Positions 27,501 to 42,500 of a stretch of 64,000 nt of DNA are shown here, in pieces. Source of the stretch: Siphonodentalium dalli (lineage: Eukaryota > Mollusca > Scaphopoda > Gadilida > Siphonodentaliidae); NCBI GenBank assembly GCA_032622095.1, contig CP136061.1:126680754-126744753 (forward strand), in the 5' to 3' direction. A program made the translations under genes and the position numbers. A model generated the notes under the pieces. That model did no database searches. It was not told the DNA's origin and worked only from the letters and a program-made list of their open reading frames with translations. Numbering within the stretch: position 1 is the stretch's first letter; each line of letters opens with the position of its first letter.

Positions 27501-30500
27501 CCAGCAGTCATCTTGGATTTTACTCTTTGTATGACTAAATCCTTGAGCACGGGCTACAGGTCGTACCTTTAGTCTGATCATCATAAAATGTGTCATGAAT
27601 GTTAATAATGACATGTAGATGGGAACGAGTCATTTTGGGGTCATTCGGCCAAAAAACATGGCCGCCAGCAGCCATCTTGGATTTTACTCTTTGTATGACT
27701 AAATTCTTTAGCACAGGCTACAGGTCGTACCCGTTAGTGTGATCATCGTAAAATTTGTCATGGCTGTTGAAATTGGAATGCAGATGGGAACGAGTCATTT
27801 TGGGGTTATTTGGCCAAAAAACATGGTTGCTGGTAGCCATCTTGCATTTTACTATTTGCTTGACTAAAGCTATCAAATGCTTTTGAATTTTATTGGAAAA
27901 CATAGCCGCCAGCAACCATCTTAGATTTTATATATATCTTCATGTCGATAAACTAGTATTAGACATTCAACTTTCCACATTCCTAATCGCTCCATTGACT
28001 GTAATACATTAAATTATTCCCTTTCCAAGTTGAGCTACAGTGTCATTGACACTTTCATTTTGGAAGGGCAGTCCTACGGAATGAATTCTGATGTAACATT
28101 GAAATTCACTTTTAAATTGTAGGAAGTATCAAATAGTTTTTATGTATATTTTATGCATGCGGTATATGTATATAGGCGTGGTCACATCACTCGATGCTGC
28201 TGACATTTCTGTAGCGGAAATCAGTCAAGAAATATAGGTTATTGAGAAATAACCGTAATAGCTAAAAGTGTGACAACCAGTTGTTTTATAGTAATCTGTG
28301 GATTGACAGCTTATGATTAAATTATTACATATTAAAGTACACCTGGTGTTTGTGATTGGGCCAAAATATAATGAAGGTATGACTGTTTTATCATTCGTGG
28401 AATATGAATAGAATATTTACACAGAATTGAGATTCACTATCCCTGAAAGTAGACAAAACATTCGACTTGAACTGTCCCATGACGAGCTTCCTGAAATTTA
28501 GCGAAAATCCTGTGCCAATCCATTCTCTTATATATGTGAGTCTCCATTGGAAGCCATGCATATATAAGAGAATACATTGGCCAAACAATAGTTACTTTGA
28601 CCTTGTAAGCCAGTGCATTTTCCATATGTGAGGCTCGAATATATTAGCGAATGCACCAGCGCAGCTCCAGCAGACCTGTTACTTCTCACGGATTCGCCGT
28701 GAGACTCCCGCTTTCACCATGCATCTCACGGTGTCACGGCGACACCTCCTAATCTCACGGTTTGAAACAATCTGCTCACACAAAAAAATAATAAAAAGTT
28801 ACTTTCGTTTTCATTGTATTATAACGCGGTAAGCGAGAATATGCGAGACTACCTGCCCGGGTGTGATTGTTTAGCATCCGGTGCAGACACTGCTGTTACA
28901 CGATAGCTTGGAGTAGCTGCCATTTGAATGTGCCGCGGGTAATTAGTATGGCAATAAATGGTTTGTCACCCACATGTTTTAACAAACAAAGGATGAATGA
29001 ACCTCACGTTATAAAACTAATATTAACTATGCCAGACTGTTTTCATATATGGTCATTTATAATTATATATGTCTCAGTAAATTGGCGACAATACATTATA
29101 TTTTTTAAATGTCTGATTCTGCGGAAAGACAGGCAAAATGCCGACGATATGATTCAAAGTTGAAGGACTCGTGGTCTCTTGAAATGGTATGATAAAAATC
29201 AAAAGAAACATGCGTTCTAGATTTTAAACTTTACAAGTCCATTCCTGAATTGTACTTTTTAACATGACAGTTGAAATCTCGTGAGATGTAAATGAAACCG
29301 AAAGTAGTTTATCGTTGTTGATACGTCGTGGCCTGCAATGTTTTCTCTATAAATGAGACAAATTCAGACAATAAAATGTATAACTGCACAATAACTGTTT
29401 TCCTGAAGAATACTTTGTTGAATTTTTTCTTTATTGAAATTAAAAAATGCAAAAGGAGTCCAATGTAAAAAATCTCCCGGACGGTGACCCCAATCTCACG
29501 GAAACGAGTGACCAATCTCCCGGAAAATATTTTTTGAAGGTAACAGGTCTGAGCTCCAGTCATGAGAGATTTAAAATAAAATTTGGAATCCAGGTTATAT
29601 CATGATATATATGTGTAATGTCTATCCACATTCAACTTTGTGTGGCTACAGTAATGCCCTAAGTAATCGACTCATTAAACACAGCAGAATTATGGGTAAC
29701 TTTTCAGGATTTAGTCGGAAATATGGCTTTCCAATGAATGGCTACAAGCCATATTTCCAACTAAATCCTGAAAAGTTAACCATAATTCTGCTGTGGTTAA
29801 GAAGTCGATTACTTAGGGCATTACTGTATGTTTGCCAGGTTGCTGTAAGAAAGTTTCCATAGCTGATTAATTCAAACTGTCTTATTTTCAACAGGCTGGC
29901 TTTCGGAAATGAATCTGGACTGGTAATTGTGGATTACATACAGAAAACTTGCCTTTTTAATTTGGGTACCCCAGATCTATATGGTAACATTTATTAGTTT
30001 TATAAGCAACTATATTGGCGAGATGATAGTTTTATATGATTATTTCATTTGATATGAGATGTGTCTTGATATGTCTTAATGACAAAATTATTTTAACCTC
30101 TAACTAAACAAAAGGAAACATGTATCAATTGAGAAGAGATGAGCTCTCTTGTGATTGCAAATAATATTGTATGATTCACTACAAAACCCTTATAAAAGTT
30201 GGCACAAAATTTCGCTGTGAGAACATGGAGAGGCGTATTCTATTTTCAGAATGTCTCCTCATTTTATGAGAACTTGTATTTGTTAAAAAGTGTTTTACTA
30301 TGGTCAAAATTTCCTATAATTTTCGCCACCTATCAGATTATATGCATTGTGATCATTGTTTTAATCAAATGAACTTTTATAGTACAGATTCACATTTGTT
30401 CTCAGCATATATTTTAGTAATGTTTTCATATACTTACTTTAACATATAGATCGGCATTTGTGTCTGTTATAGGTGACTTTATCTTGATTCTGATTCAGCT

Positions 30501-33500
30501 CTACACTGACTTTTTATTTTAATAGGCTCAATGGACCCTTATCAGCGAGCACCAAGGTCACCCAGGGGTAAAAAACTACAGCCTACGGAGAACCTAAATC
30601 AGGGATTTAATATAGAGGACTGCAGGTCCCCTACAACTCAAACAGATCAAGTAAGTACCACATATGCGTCAAAAGCCCCACTGAGTCAAAATGGATGAAA
30701 ATGATCTCGGAAAACTTTCTTCATGAAACCTCTTATGCAGAGCTCTCGTAAAATCTTGAAAGCTTGGAGTGACATATTACCATTCAACGCATGGATAGTG
30801 CTTGAATTTTTATAAATGGCCTTAATACACCACACCTACTCACTGGACGCATAATAGAATGTCTCAAAAATAGCCTTGAATTTCAAGAAAGAAAACCAAA
30901 GAAAATTGCCGCAAAATGATGTTGGAATGTCTTGAATTTCTTTTGGTCTGACCTGTAGGAATCATCTAAAGTTTCTTTTATAGACTGTAATCTTACTTGT
31001 ACATTGGAATTGTCTATTTGTCAATTTTCGAGGGACTATAGAAATCAGCACCGTCCGTCCATGTGTGCATGCGTCCGTCCATCCGACCCGGTCGTAAGCG
31101 GAATAACTCAAAGAAATATTATATTTATTTGCAAGGATGCCCAGGCAATATAAGCAGATGACTGATAAATAAAAGTTCAGAAGGAGTCCTATTTATTGAG
31201 GGAAATGTTTAGATAATAAGTTCCATTTCCTTTGGGATCATTATTTTCAGAAGAAAGCAGCTCCTGTTTCTTCACCTAATGTCTTCACTTTGAATTCTAA
31301 AATGTCCATATGGATGGTGCTATAATAGTAACATGGATTTATCTGGCATTTTATTGTGTATTAATGGCCCACTTGAAATAATTAACAGTCCTTTACCATG
31401 AAAATCGGATTTCACGAGACTGTTAATCATTTATGTTTAGCTGTTAATAGACCATAATGCCCATCAAAATTTTGCTTTAATAACTATCAAATTTGTATAG
31501 ATATCTCAGTGGGGCTTATTTAAAATTTATTGTATGACAAATTTTTCATCTGACATCAACAACTCATGAATCCATTTATTATTGCTTCTCCCTATCTTAA
31601 TATAATCAGAATGTTCATCGTAACATTGTAATATATTCATGAATAGAGGTTCAGAAATGTTGCAACACATAAAAAGATCAGGCCCAGGGCAAACCAAATT
31701 GTACCTAAATTATCATAACCAGAATTTTAGCTAAAATAAAATAAAACAAAAAAAGACAAACAAATTTAGCTCCAAGCTACCCTTTTTTCTGCAAGGTTAT
31801 GACTTTTTGGTAAATTTTGTATTGAACTGAGTATTGAACTGTATTAGCAAATAGTTACTATTAACTTGAAACTCTGGGCCAATGTATTAATAACTACCGG
31901 TACCAACCCATTCAAGTTGACCCGGTTTTGCTGTGTACGTTCCAGAGTAGTTGAAGTCAGATGAAATGTTTATACATTGACATATACTCTCCTTGTATCT
32001 ATCTTATATCTATATATTCTTTTGTGATTGAATTTGAGATACTTACCATGTCATTGATGATATTTACCATGTTGTTGATACTGAAATCGATCAATCATTA
32101 GATACTACTGAACATATAGTGCTCACTGTGGTCAGGGCTTAAAATCTGACGAGAATCAGAAAAATTATTCTTAGTTTGATTCTCGTACAATCAGTTGATT
32201 CATTTTAGAAAAGCTGTATTTTGATTCTCGCTAAATATTAAGGCCTCAGGTGGTGTATATTCTAGATATATCAGATTGCTGTGGAAAGCTCAGGGAAGTC
32301 AATAGAAGTACATATTTACAAAATAATCTTGACACATATCCACTTTGGATAATTTTCTGACAGCCATAATGAGCACAATTCAGTTCCTAATTTGAATCAT
32401 ATATATATTTTCAATCAATATTAGTCTGGCCCTCTCAGTAATAACTATTAAACTTATCAGTTTTATTACCATTTGCTGGCTACTGTTGAATAAAATGTCG
32501 TCTTCTGATTACAAAGTCTCAAGTGCATATCTATACACTGATTACTTTGTAATGTTATGAAATGGGAGGGTCAGACTGATATTTTGAAAAAAATATTCTA
32601 TTGTTATATTGATGAACATTAACCATATTTGCTATTCATCAAGATTTGGTGAATAATTAAATTATTCTCTTTGTTGAATACGTTATGCTATTTAGAATTA
32701 ATTCAATAATTCTATGCTTATTCATTAGTTGATTTCAGTTATAATTTTTCTGTTAAGATTTTTGAATTGCTTATGCTGTTTGGCAATTGTTTAGCAATTG
32801 TGCGTACACTAACTTTATATGAGATTGGTAACTTTATGGAAAATATGGGGATACATGCATATGATTTACTCAGATAATCATCTTCAAGGAACCCAAGGTA
32901 ATCACAGTGGGTAAATGTGCAAAACAATGTGTAGTCTGTAAAAACATCACCACCATGAAGAACATTAATAAATAAATAAGATTTGCTATTATATTCATTA
33001 GTTGTAGTTCTCCAAAACTGAAATTTTGCATATTGGAACCATTGTTATGTAAACAAAACTGATTTGGCAATAAATATCACTGATTGCGTGTAAGTTAAAA
33101 TAATTTAGTCTAAATATTATTTTCCGAATAAAGTTTTTATTAAACTTTGGTATCTAATTGGACTTTTGTTGGTAATGCCACCATAACAGTAATGTTTATA
33201 TAATAATGGTTTCAAGATGCAAAATCTCATTACTGGAGAGTTATTAATAATGAAAATAAGAACGAACTTGATCTATTTTTACATGAACATGTTGATGATA
33301 GTTGTTTTACAGACTTTTATTCAATTTATGTTATTTTGCATGAACCTACTTTGAAGGCCTTGAGTCCCTGTAAAAGGCTTTAAAAGAGAAGTTAATTGGA
33401 AGTTGGGTAATGGGTAGTTATTTGATTCCCATTGAATCATTTGTAGGGACATTCAGCTAATAAGATCAACAAATAGTCTTAACTGAACATCCCAACAAAT

Positions 33501-36500
33501 GCATTCTTTGTGTTTCTCTATCTATAAGTATTAAAATATATCGAAGTCTTTACTATTTCAATTATTTATTGGCAAAATTAATTCTTATATTGTTCATATA
33601 AATATTAATGGGAATAGAACAAATTTTATCTACATTTGAAAATGGTCTTACAAAACCACTTACAGTAATGCCCTAAATAATCTACTCCTTAATCGCAGCA
33701 GAATTATGGGTATCTTTTCAGGATTTTGTCGGAAATATGGCTTGTTGCCATTTGTTGATGAATGGCAACAAGCCATATTTCCGACTAAATCCTGAAAAGT
33801 TACCCATAATTCTGCTGCGGTTAAGGAGTAGATTATTTAGGGCATTACTGTATATGTGATCTAGAATACTAAGATTGAAGTTATTGTACACACCAGCTTT
33901 ATGTTCACATGTCAACCAGTTTTGTCTTCTGTTGAGCTGTTTCCCTTTGTTGCGATGTTTGTTTCTTGTTGTTTTCCTATGTCTACTCTCTAATTTCTTA
34001 TACCTTGCTCTATACATCGTTGAGAGATGTTGAATGCTTAAACGTTAGTGCATCCCTATTAACTGTGGGATATTTAATTAGGTTTTCAAACCCATTGATA
34101 TTTTGAGTGACAAGATTAGGAGTTAGGGCTTAACTCTACCCAAAGATTAAGAGTGTCATTAGCCAGTGAACCCGTCCACCCATCATTTGGACTGGCAGTT
34201 ACGAATGAAGATGGACAAATCTATCTCAACAATGTTGACAGGGAATGGACAGTGTAATTATGATGTATATATTTAACAAGGAAAACATTGTAAATATGCT
34301 CTGTGGAACAGCCTGTGACAAGAGGCCCCTGTTTCCCATGGGAAGCCCCATATATATAAAATGGACATGATGACGCCACCTCTAGATCAGTCCAATGACA
34401 TCATAGACATGTACCCTGTCACCCAGTGATTTATGAAATGGGTTTGGGTGCCCATGTTCCAATTCCTGGCTAACTCCCTGCTCATTGGGCTGGTTTGATT
34501 TGTTCGGGGTTTATCGCCATTTCAGTTGCTAGCACATATCACAACGTTAGTTCAAATTACTGTTGGAGGAAAGACCGAACAGAGGGTTAATTTCACTGGG
34601 GAATCACTCTACTTTACGTAGAAACCACCAACCAAAAAATAACTGACAAACTTGTCCAGATACACGAATATCAGATTTTACTTCCCTGTGCATTTATCAC
34701 AATTACGCCTTTTTATCTGGATTCAAACAAGCTTCACAATCATTAGACTGTTTACCTCGGTCTAATATGCCATGCATCTTACAAACTGAGCAACCGGGGG
34801 AGCTTGATCTCACTGGAATATGATAGACATGTTCTATGCAATTTTACTTCACTCAAGAGTCTCAGTAGATGTGAAGGGCGGTGCCACATAATATTTTTAA
34901 CTTTCTACAATATTTAACCCTTCCATAATGGGAGCTGCGCTGATGCAGCATTAAAGATCCTGTGCCAGTGCATTCTCTTATATATGCGAGTCTCCCACAA
35001 GGAATCTCGCATATATTAGAGAATGCTCTGGCTTACAAGGTCAAGGTAATTACTGTTAGGCCAATGAATTCTCTTATATATGCACAGGGAGCCTCGCATA
35101 TATAAGAGAATGCATTGGCACAGGGTTTTCAAAAATTTCAGGAAGCTCTTGTCATGAAAGGGTTAAAGGTTGTGTATATATGTTATCTGTTGCATCACTC
35201 TTTCAACAGATGGCTAAAAAATGGTTGAAACGATGTCATTTGCGATTTTTAGGTAACTGGTCTCTGATACTCCATTCTACGCCAGCTTATTTTAACAATC
35301 ACATTTGTAATTTGAGCTCTCCACATAACACGTTTGTGCAACCTGCCCACTCTTAATTTCCATAACTAAACTAATTAATTTATTAAAAAATTCTAATGAA
35401 TCCAGGGGGGTGGGGGTCAGGAAAAAAATTCCGGACACTAGGCACTTTTTTATTTGTTCTGCCCACTGGATACCCACCACCCCCTAATCACCCTCAATAG
35501 TCTATTTAAACCTGAGCCTTTCCATGTCAATGTGCATTGATAGATCATTGATGAAAACATTTAGCAAGCTGACCCATTGGTGTCATCCCTCATTAACTGA
35601 TGGTGAACTCAAACCCCAAAATTCTTAAAACCTGTTGTCCCATTATTTTGAAGAAAAATTACTACTGGAAAAAAAATTGTGTTAGCCGGGCTGCTGAACC
35701 ACCCACCCACCCCCGCCTAGTGTTCGGAAAAAATTTGCATACCCCCCCCTGATGAATCTAATGCTTTTCGCACACGCATGCCACATCACCAAACTAGGTT
35801 TGCCAGCCACTTTAAATGGCTCTGTCTGTTTTGAAGTTGATATCTATATAAAGTTATGAAATTATAACAGATCAGTGAAAACATCAATCATTGAAGACCT
35901 TGAAACGGCTTGAATTTTACTTGTTTTATCCAGGTCAACAATCCCTTGAAAAAAAGTATTTTTGGTAGGGCCCTTGAAGAGTGCTTGAATAAAACCCATG
36001 AGGCGGGGTAACTTTAATATGTGGCCTGCTGATTTAATGAAAATGTTTTTGCAACACGGCACTATCACATAGATAAGTTGCAAATTCTTACCATCTGCTT
36101 TATTAATTTTTTTAAAGTTCAAATGTAAAAAAGGTATAACTTTATTAATTACGTCTTGAGCCTAATCTGTGTTTTAATTTTTGTAGACCGAGGTCCTTGA
36201 AAATGCTTGTGGGGTCCTCACCGTCCTTGAAAAGTCCTTTAATTTGATCATGATGAAGTGATTGAACTCTGTATTAATTAATATACTATGTTTTGGGTTA
36301 TTGTTTAAGTCTTAGTTGGTACTTATGGGCCTTCAAATTTTATTTTCCTTATGCGAGTCACTGTTCGTAGAACAGATTAAATAATTATGGTATGCAAATT
36401 TGTTGTAATCCCATACAGATTAGCTACGAAGTACCTGAATGAGGGTGCACATAAGTACTGTCCAGATGTAATTATTTCATTCTCTTCATTGGTCTGTGAC

Positions 36501-39500
36501 CACAAATGTCAAATCCCATAATTATCCCCTTAGTCAAATGTGAACATCAAATTATGAACAGAGTATTTCACTTTATGGTTTCTATTATTTTTTATCTGGT
36601 AACTGTTCATTTAGTTGAACTTTCATTCTTACTATGCCTGCTGCTCGCTAAGCTCAAACATGAGCGATTGCTCCTAGTTGCTTTTGACAAGACCAAAATC
36701 TAATGACCACATGACCAACCTGATCTGTCTCCAGTCTACTTAGTTTCCTTCTAGGTCATTCAGGTCCTTCACCTGATTCTTATCTCTTAAGGTGTTGGCA
36801 AACATATTTGGACAGGGGCATGCCTTAGGGTTCTTGAAGTATTGAATTAGGGGTTACCCCTCACCCCCAATATTTCCAATATCATCCATTCCCCACCCCC
36901 TGAATTACATCATTCTTGACATGAATCTCTAGAACCTTCAGTTTTTCTTTTTCTTTAAACATACATACACGGAAGATATCCAAACAAATTTGTCGATATA
37001 CATGTAGCGCAGAAAATACATATTTTCTTTCTGATATTTTCTGATATATATCTACAGCTGTCTTCAGTCTGAAACGTTTATGGTACTACATAATTTTGAC
37101 GATTAAAACAAAGAGAAAGCTGTGCATGAAATTTATTGTTTCATGTGAAGATAATGCAATATATCTTTTTCCGGAAGTTGCGTGTCGTTTCCGATTCCAG
37201 ATTTACAATGACTACAAATGTCGAAATGTTTGATTGAGACCCAATCATCGTGTTCAAAGTTGTATTTTTTATGACTTCAATGCGTCTTCTTGTACATATA
37301 ATGCTCATAGAAAGGTAGTTCAGGTATTTCTCAACCTATTTTGTCATGTGGCTTAATTTTCATTAAGAATCAATTAAGAAAGGTATTGTTGCAACAAATT
37401 TTTTGTATCTTTTTTTTTATTTAAAATTCTAAATTTTATGTTTAGACCCTTGATTTGCCAGCTTTTGAAATTTGTTTTAACCATCTTCAGGGGCACCCTG
37501 CCACTATTGTCCCTGATTTTGATAACTTAGCATCTCATCTTGATTTCACCTGCTTTCTTGCATGCACTTACGTTTGGTATTGTTTTATTTTCACTATTGT
37601 TTTGATGTTTTATGTATTTGCAGCCAGTTACACCTACATCAGGTTCTACAAGTCCGAAAAAGAAACATTCGGTTGATTTAGTCGCTATTCAGGAAGATCA
37701 GCAAGTAGAAAATGTTGACTCTGAGAAGCGGCATTTAGAAATTCGTGTCAATTCAGAAATATTGGATGACGATGACCTAGAATCAGAAACATATGAAATT
37801 GATAGATCAACTTTTTATGTTGAAAATGATCAAGCCAGTTCTCATTCCTTAAGCCCGCAAAGTGCTGAACCTTTATTGGAAAGTGGTGAAATAGGCTCCG
37901 AAAACTCTTTTGAAAATGAAGACCTTCAAAATGACCATCCTGAAAAGTTCAAGAAAACAAAACTGTCGAAAACATTATCAGACCCAGGGCATTCTGGGAA
38001 GAGTATTACTGATGATCATTCGTCTTCACATAAATCAATGAAATTGAATCCTTTTGCGAAAACTTACTCAAAACTGCGAAAAATTTCGCGAGGTTCACAT
38101 AGTGATTCACATAGTGATGCTTCTATTCCGACTGAGGAAGAAAAGGCTGATTTGAACAGCCCTGACCACTCAAATACTCAAATGCGAACAATTGGTAGTT
38201 GTCCAGATATTCTCGAAGTTGATTATACTCAAGGAAGCGGAACACAACAGTTCCTACCCAGTGACGATGACACTTCACCGGGTGATGTAACTGACGAACC
38301 TTCTAAACACAAGAAGGAAGGATTTCTGCGGAGAATGAGTTTGAAAATTCAGAGTAAAGGAGAAAAAATTAAGTTGGATATTAATGCCGCCGAGGAACAA
38401 GCTGAGGAATTAGTGAAAAGAAAAAAGTCGAGTGAAAAATATTATGCGAAAGTTCTTGATATGTCTGGAGAAGACGGTAAAGTCGTCAAACGAAAGTATA
38501 GTTTACAAGAAATAAAGGCAGGAAAAATGTTTGGTAGGTCAAGTTTTCTTTTAATTTAGGTGCAAGTTTGATGGCTGTTTGGCACCGTGTGAATTTCTTC
38601 TAACCTTTTCGACACTAACTAACATGCTGGAACTAACACATAGTAATATGATTGAAAGTATATATCCCAAGTTTCCACTTGATCTTCAAAATAGAAAAAA
38701 AATGAATTTAAACATTCACTTTTATCCAGAATAATCTGTATAAAGATTGTGATGAATTTGAAGATCAATTTTCATGTAATAATTGGGTTATATATATTCA
38801 ATCATATTTAAATTACATACTAAGTATCTAATATGTACTCTATTTTCATTTTGATATTACTTTGATATGGTTCAGGGTGATTATGAATGAACTTGGGCGA
38901 CAGAATATTATTGACCATGCATTCATCTGCCTCAGTCAACAGCTAATTATATATAAAAATACTTCCACAAAAAGGATGGAACTAATATTCTTTGTATTTT
39001 TTCCAGCAGTGACAGCACATTCTCAAAATTCTGCTTATTTTCTTTTCAATTGCCTTTCTGACTTGTAAACTGTTTACATATTCGCTTGGAGAATATATGT
39101 TGTTGAGAGCACCTCATAATTTCTTGTGTTGTGTTTTTATGCAGATCAACTATGCATACAAATTTGGCTGTTTGTGAATAAGTACCTACCCGTGAAATGC
39201 TAGTCAAACTTATTCCACACAACAGCTTGATTTAAAGAAAGTATCAATGATTTAGTGGACACTTAACAAATAACTGTAGGGATGCTGCAGCAACTGAGGG
39301 GAAGGGGGCACAACTTCCAGAAATGGACTTGATTTTTATTCAGAGGTAATGCATTAATGGCGAAGAGACAAAATTCTGTCATTCAAACAGTACTTTAAAC
39401 CTGTTATAGGGTTAACTTTATATTTCACTATCAGAGTTAATATATATCACATGAAACCCCTATTATATCATAAAAAAGTCATTACATATTTCTTTATGTG

Positions 39501-42500
39501 TCACTAGTATAGAATATGCGCGTGCTACATATCACTTGACATCACGCCAAAAAATTACTGTGCCACATCTTCACATTGATTCAGGCGGATTAAATTCTAT
39601 TTTGAAAAGCCACGCATGACACCAACATCAGACAATGCAAAATGATTGCTTTGTTCATTCAGGTAAAATTATTGTCCAGCTTCTTTGCACTAAAGAAAAT
39701 AAAACTATATTTTCTATCGCCAGCCTGTCGTATACGGTTGTGAAGCGTCTCAGCCAACTCTGTAAATGTATGCATTTTGCAGCTTCTGTAAAGGATTTTA
39801 ATTTGTTAAAAAGGCATAAAGCTCCAGTTTTTTCATGTGATATACAAGATCTTCAATTCGTTATGTTGTGATATAAGATTTTATCAAACTCGTTTCATAA
39901 AATCTTATATCTCAACATAACTCGTTGGAGATCCTCTGTATATTGCTCCCAGGACATTGTTTCAGTTCATTTTTTTTCTTGCCATTCTATGAATGATAAA
40001 AAACACTTTGTGGCCAAGTTTTGCCCCCTGTGCCCCCCTTTGGTCTGACGCCCCTGAATATTGATAGCATTAATTTTATTTTTCAATTTAAATTAACTTT
40101 TGTATCTGTATCTTATAAGACTAAGTTATATGCCACATGTGGTTTTTCACAGAGTGGGACAAAAGTAACAACAATATATTGACGAAATATAATAACACAA
40201 TTAAATATGTTGATGTTTATAAATAATTGTCTGGAACATTAATAAAATCTTGACTAATGATCTTTGTTTTTTTATCTATTAAAATCTGCTCCTTCTATTT
40301 CTGTTTGGAAATTTTGACTAGTGTTTTACAATGGTAACTGTGCTTGGTGTTGTATCTATTACATTACATTTTCTCTCACAGCTCCTCACTGCCGAGTTCT
40401 CGGGTAACAGTTTTCATTATTCCGAATCGTTTCAGCTGACCTGTCCACCAGTTTATTTCAGCTGATTGCTCACCAGTTTATTGTATCATTTGCAGAGTTT
40501 TATCACTCATTTATTGACCAAATTTTTAATTATCTGTTTGCAAACGAACAAGCTGTTGACAGTCCTTGTCTCTCTGTTTGCACCTGTATTGCATGTTGTT
40601 ATGTCTCATAGAAGTAAAGCTGGAAAAAACAAACTTTTTAACCCTTTCTATACTAAATACTCATTGCTGAGTAGTTCCCTTAGGAAATGTTCAGATAATA
40701 AGTTCAACAATCTGAACATTTCCCTCCAATAAACAGGACTCCTTCTGCACTTCTATTATCTGTGTCTGCTTATTTTTTTTACTGAAAACCACTCCGGATG
40801 AATAATAGACCATTCCAATGTATACTTTTATAACTGAGTGGGAGAATCTATTTAGTATAGAAAGGCTTAACCCACTTGATTCAATGGTTCCCCCATTCTG
40901 TTTTATTAGTATATTGATGGGAATAAGAAAAAATTTATCTGCATTTGAAAATTGTCTCTACTAAATCACTTACAGTAATGCCCTAAATAATCGACTCCTT
41001 AACCACAGCAGAATTATGGGTAATTTTTCAGGATTTAGTCAGAAATATGGCTTGTTGCCATTCATCTTATAGAGCATTACTGAAGGAATATAAGAGTCTT
41101 TTAGTCATTTATAGTGATACTAAAAGAAGACAACAGGCAACATTCTAAAGATTTATATGTAGGAATTTTCAGCTGATAAGTTAACCCTTTCATGATGGGA
41201 GCTGAGCTGGTGCAGCATTAAATATCATGTGCCAGTTCATTCTCTTGTATATGCGAGTCTCCCATTGGGAGCTTTGCATATATATATATAAGATAATACA
41301 CTAGCTTTATACATGGCCAAGGTAAATATTGTCAGGCCAATGTATTCTCTTATATATGCAAGACTCCTTATGGGAGACTGGCATATATAAGAGAATACAT
41401 TGGCACATGTTTCTCGCAAAATTTCAGGAAGCTCCCATCATGGATGGGTTAAAGAAACAGCCTGATGCTGATTGTGGAACTTATTGGCTGAACATTCCTA
41501 TAAATGAATCAATGAAAATCAAGTAATTTCCTATCAGCAAGTATTGGGTAATTAAAAATTTAAAGGAAGATAGATGGTTTATTTCTCAGAGTAATAATAA
41601 CAAAATGAACAAATTAAATATATCAGTTAATGATCAGTATTGTTTGGTTTTCTTACCAAAGTGTAGAACAAAATAGTAACTGATACATCGTTATTTGTGT
41701 TCTGCAATAGTTAACTACAAGGAAATTAATTTTCCTGACTATTTTATCATATTTAATTGACAAATGATCGAAAACAACAAAAAATAAGACATTTTCCAGC
41801 TCTGCTTCTTCTATTTTGTTTCATATCCTCTACCTTGACCATCAATCTTTCTGCTTCTCAAACTTTCTCCTAAAAAGTCTAATTTCAACTATATTTGCAA
41901 TTTCAGGGTTCGTATCTCTCTACCACAATTCTAGCATGACAAATTTGAACTTTCCAAGACATGTACGATAAGTCTCCTGCATCGTGTTTGTTACAGTTCC
42001 GGCTTGTTAGCTTTACCCTGTTTAGATAGTTTTCTATCCTACCCTTGTGTTATGCCTTGTGATGGTTATATATGTGTGTGTGTATTGTCTTAGTCTGGGT
42101 TAGAAGTCACTGGTATATATTATATATGCAGATATCTTAAGGTATTTCATAATTCATACTAGAAAGCTTAAACATGATGGCACGATGTATATAAAATTTA
42201 TTAAAATATATTTTTTTTAAATCATTTCACGGTAAAGTCATACTTTTTATGAAATACAATGTAAAGGTATGGCCATCTTTCTGGAATGCCACTATTGAAT
42301 AGCCAAATTTAATAAAAATAACTTTTCACATTCCTGAAATGTGTGTATGCGGACTACGGTTTGTCCATAGTTTCCAATCAAAGGATTTTGTAAACTTAAC
42401 TGCTAGAAAACAATCTGTAAACCATTTAACGAATGACCATATCAGAAAATGAGTTCAATCCAACATTGTGATATTTTTATTAACTACAGTAATGCCCTAA

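Noticed and set aside
37455-37676. Upstream ORF overlapping exon 9 as an alternative first exon
   Set aside because: It is in another frame, hydrophobic, with no tomosyn similarity, and spans the pyrimidine tract of the exon-9 acceptor.
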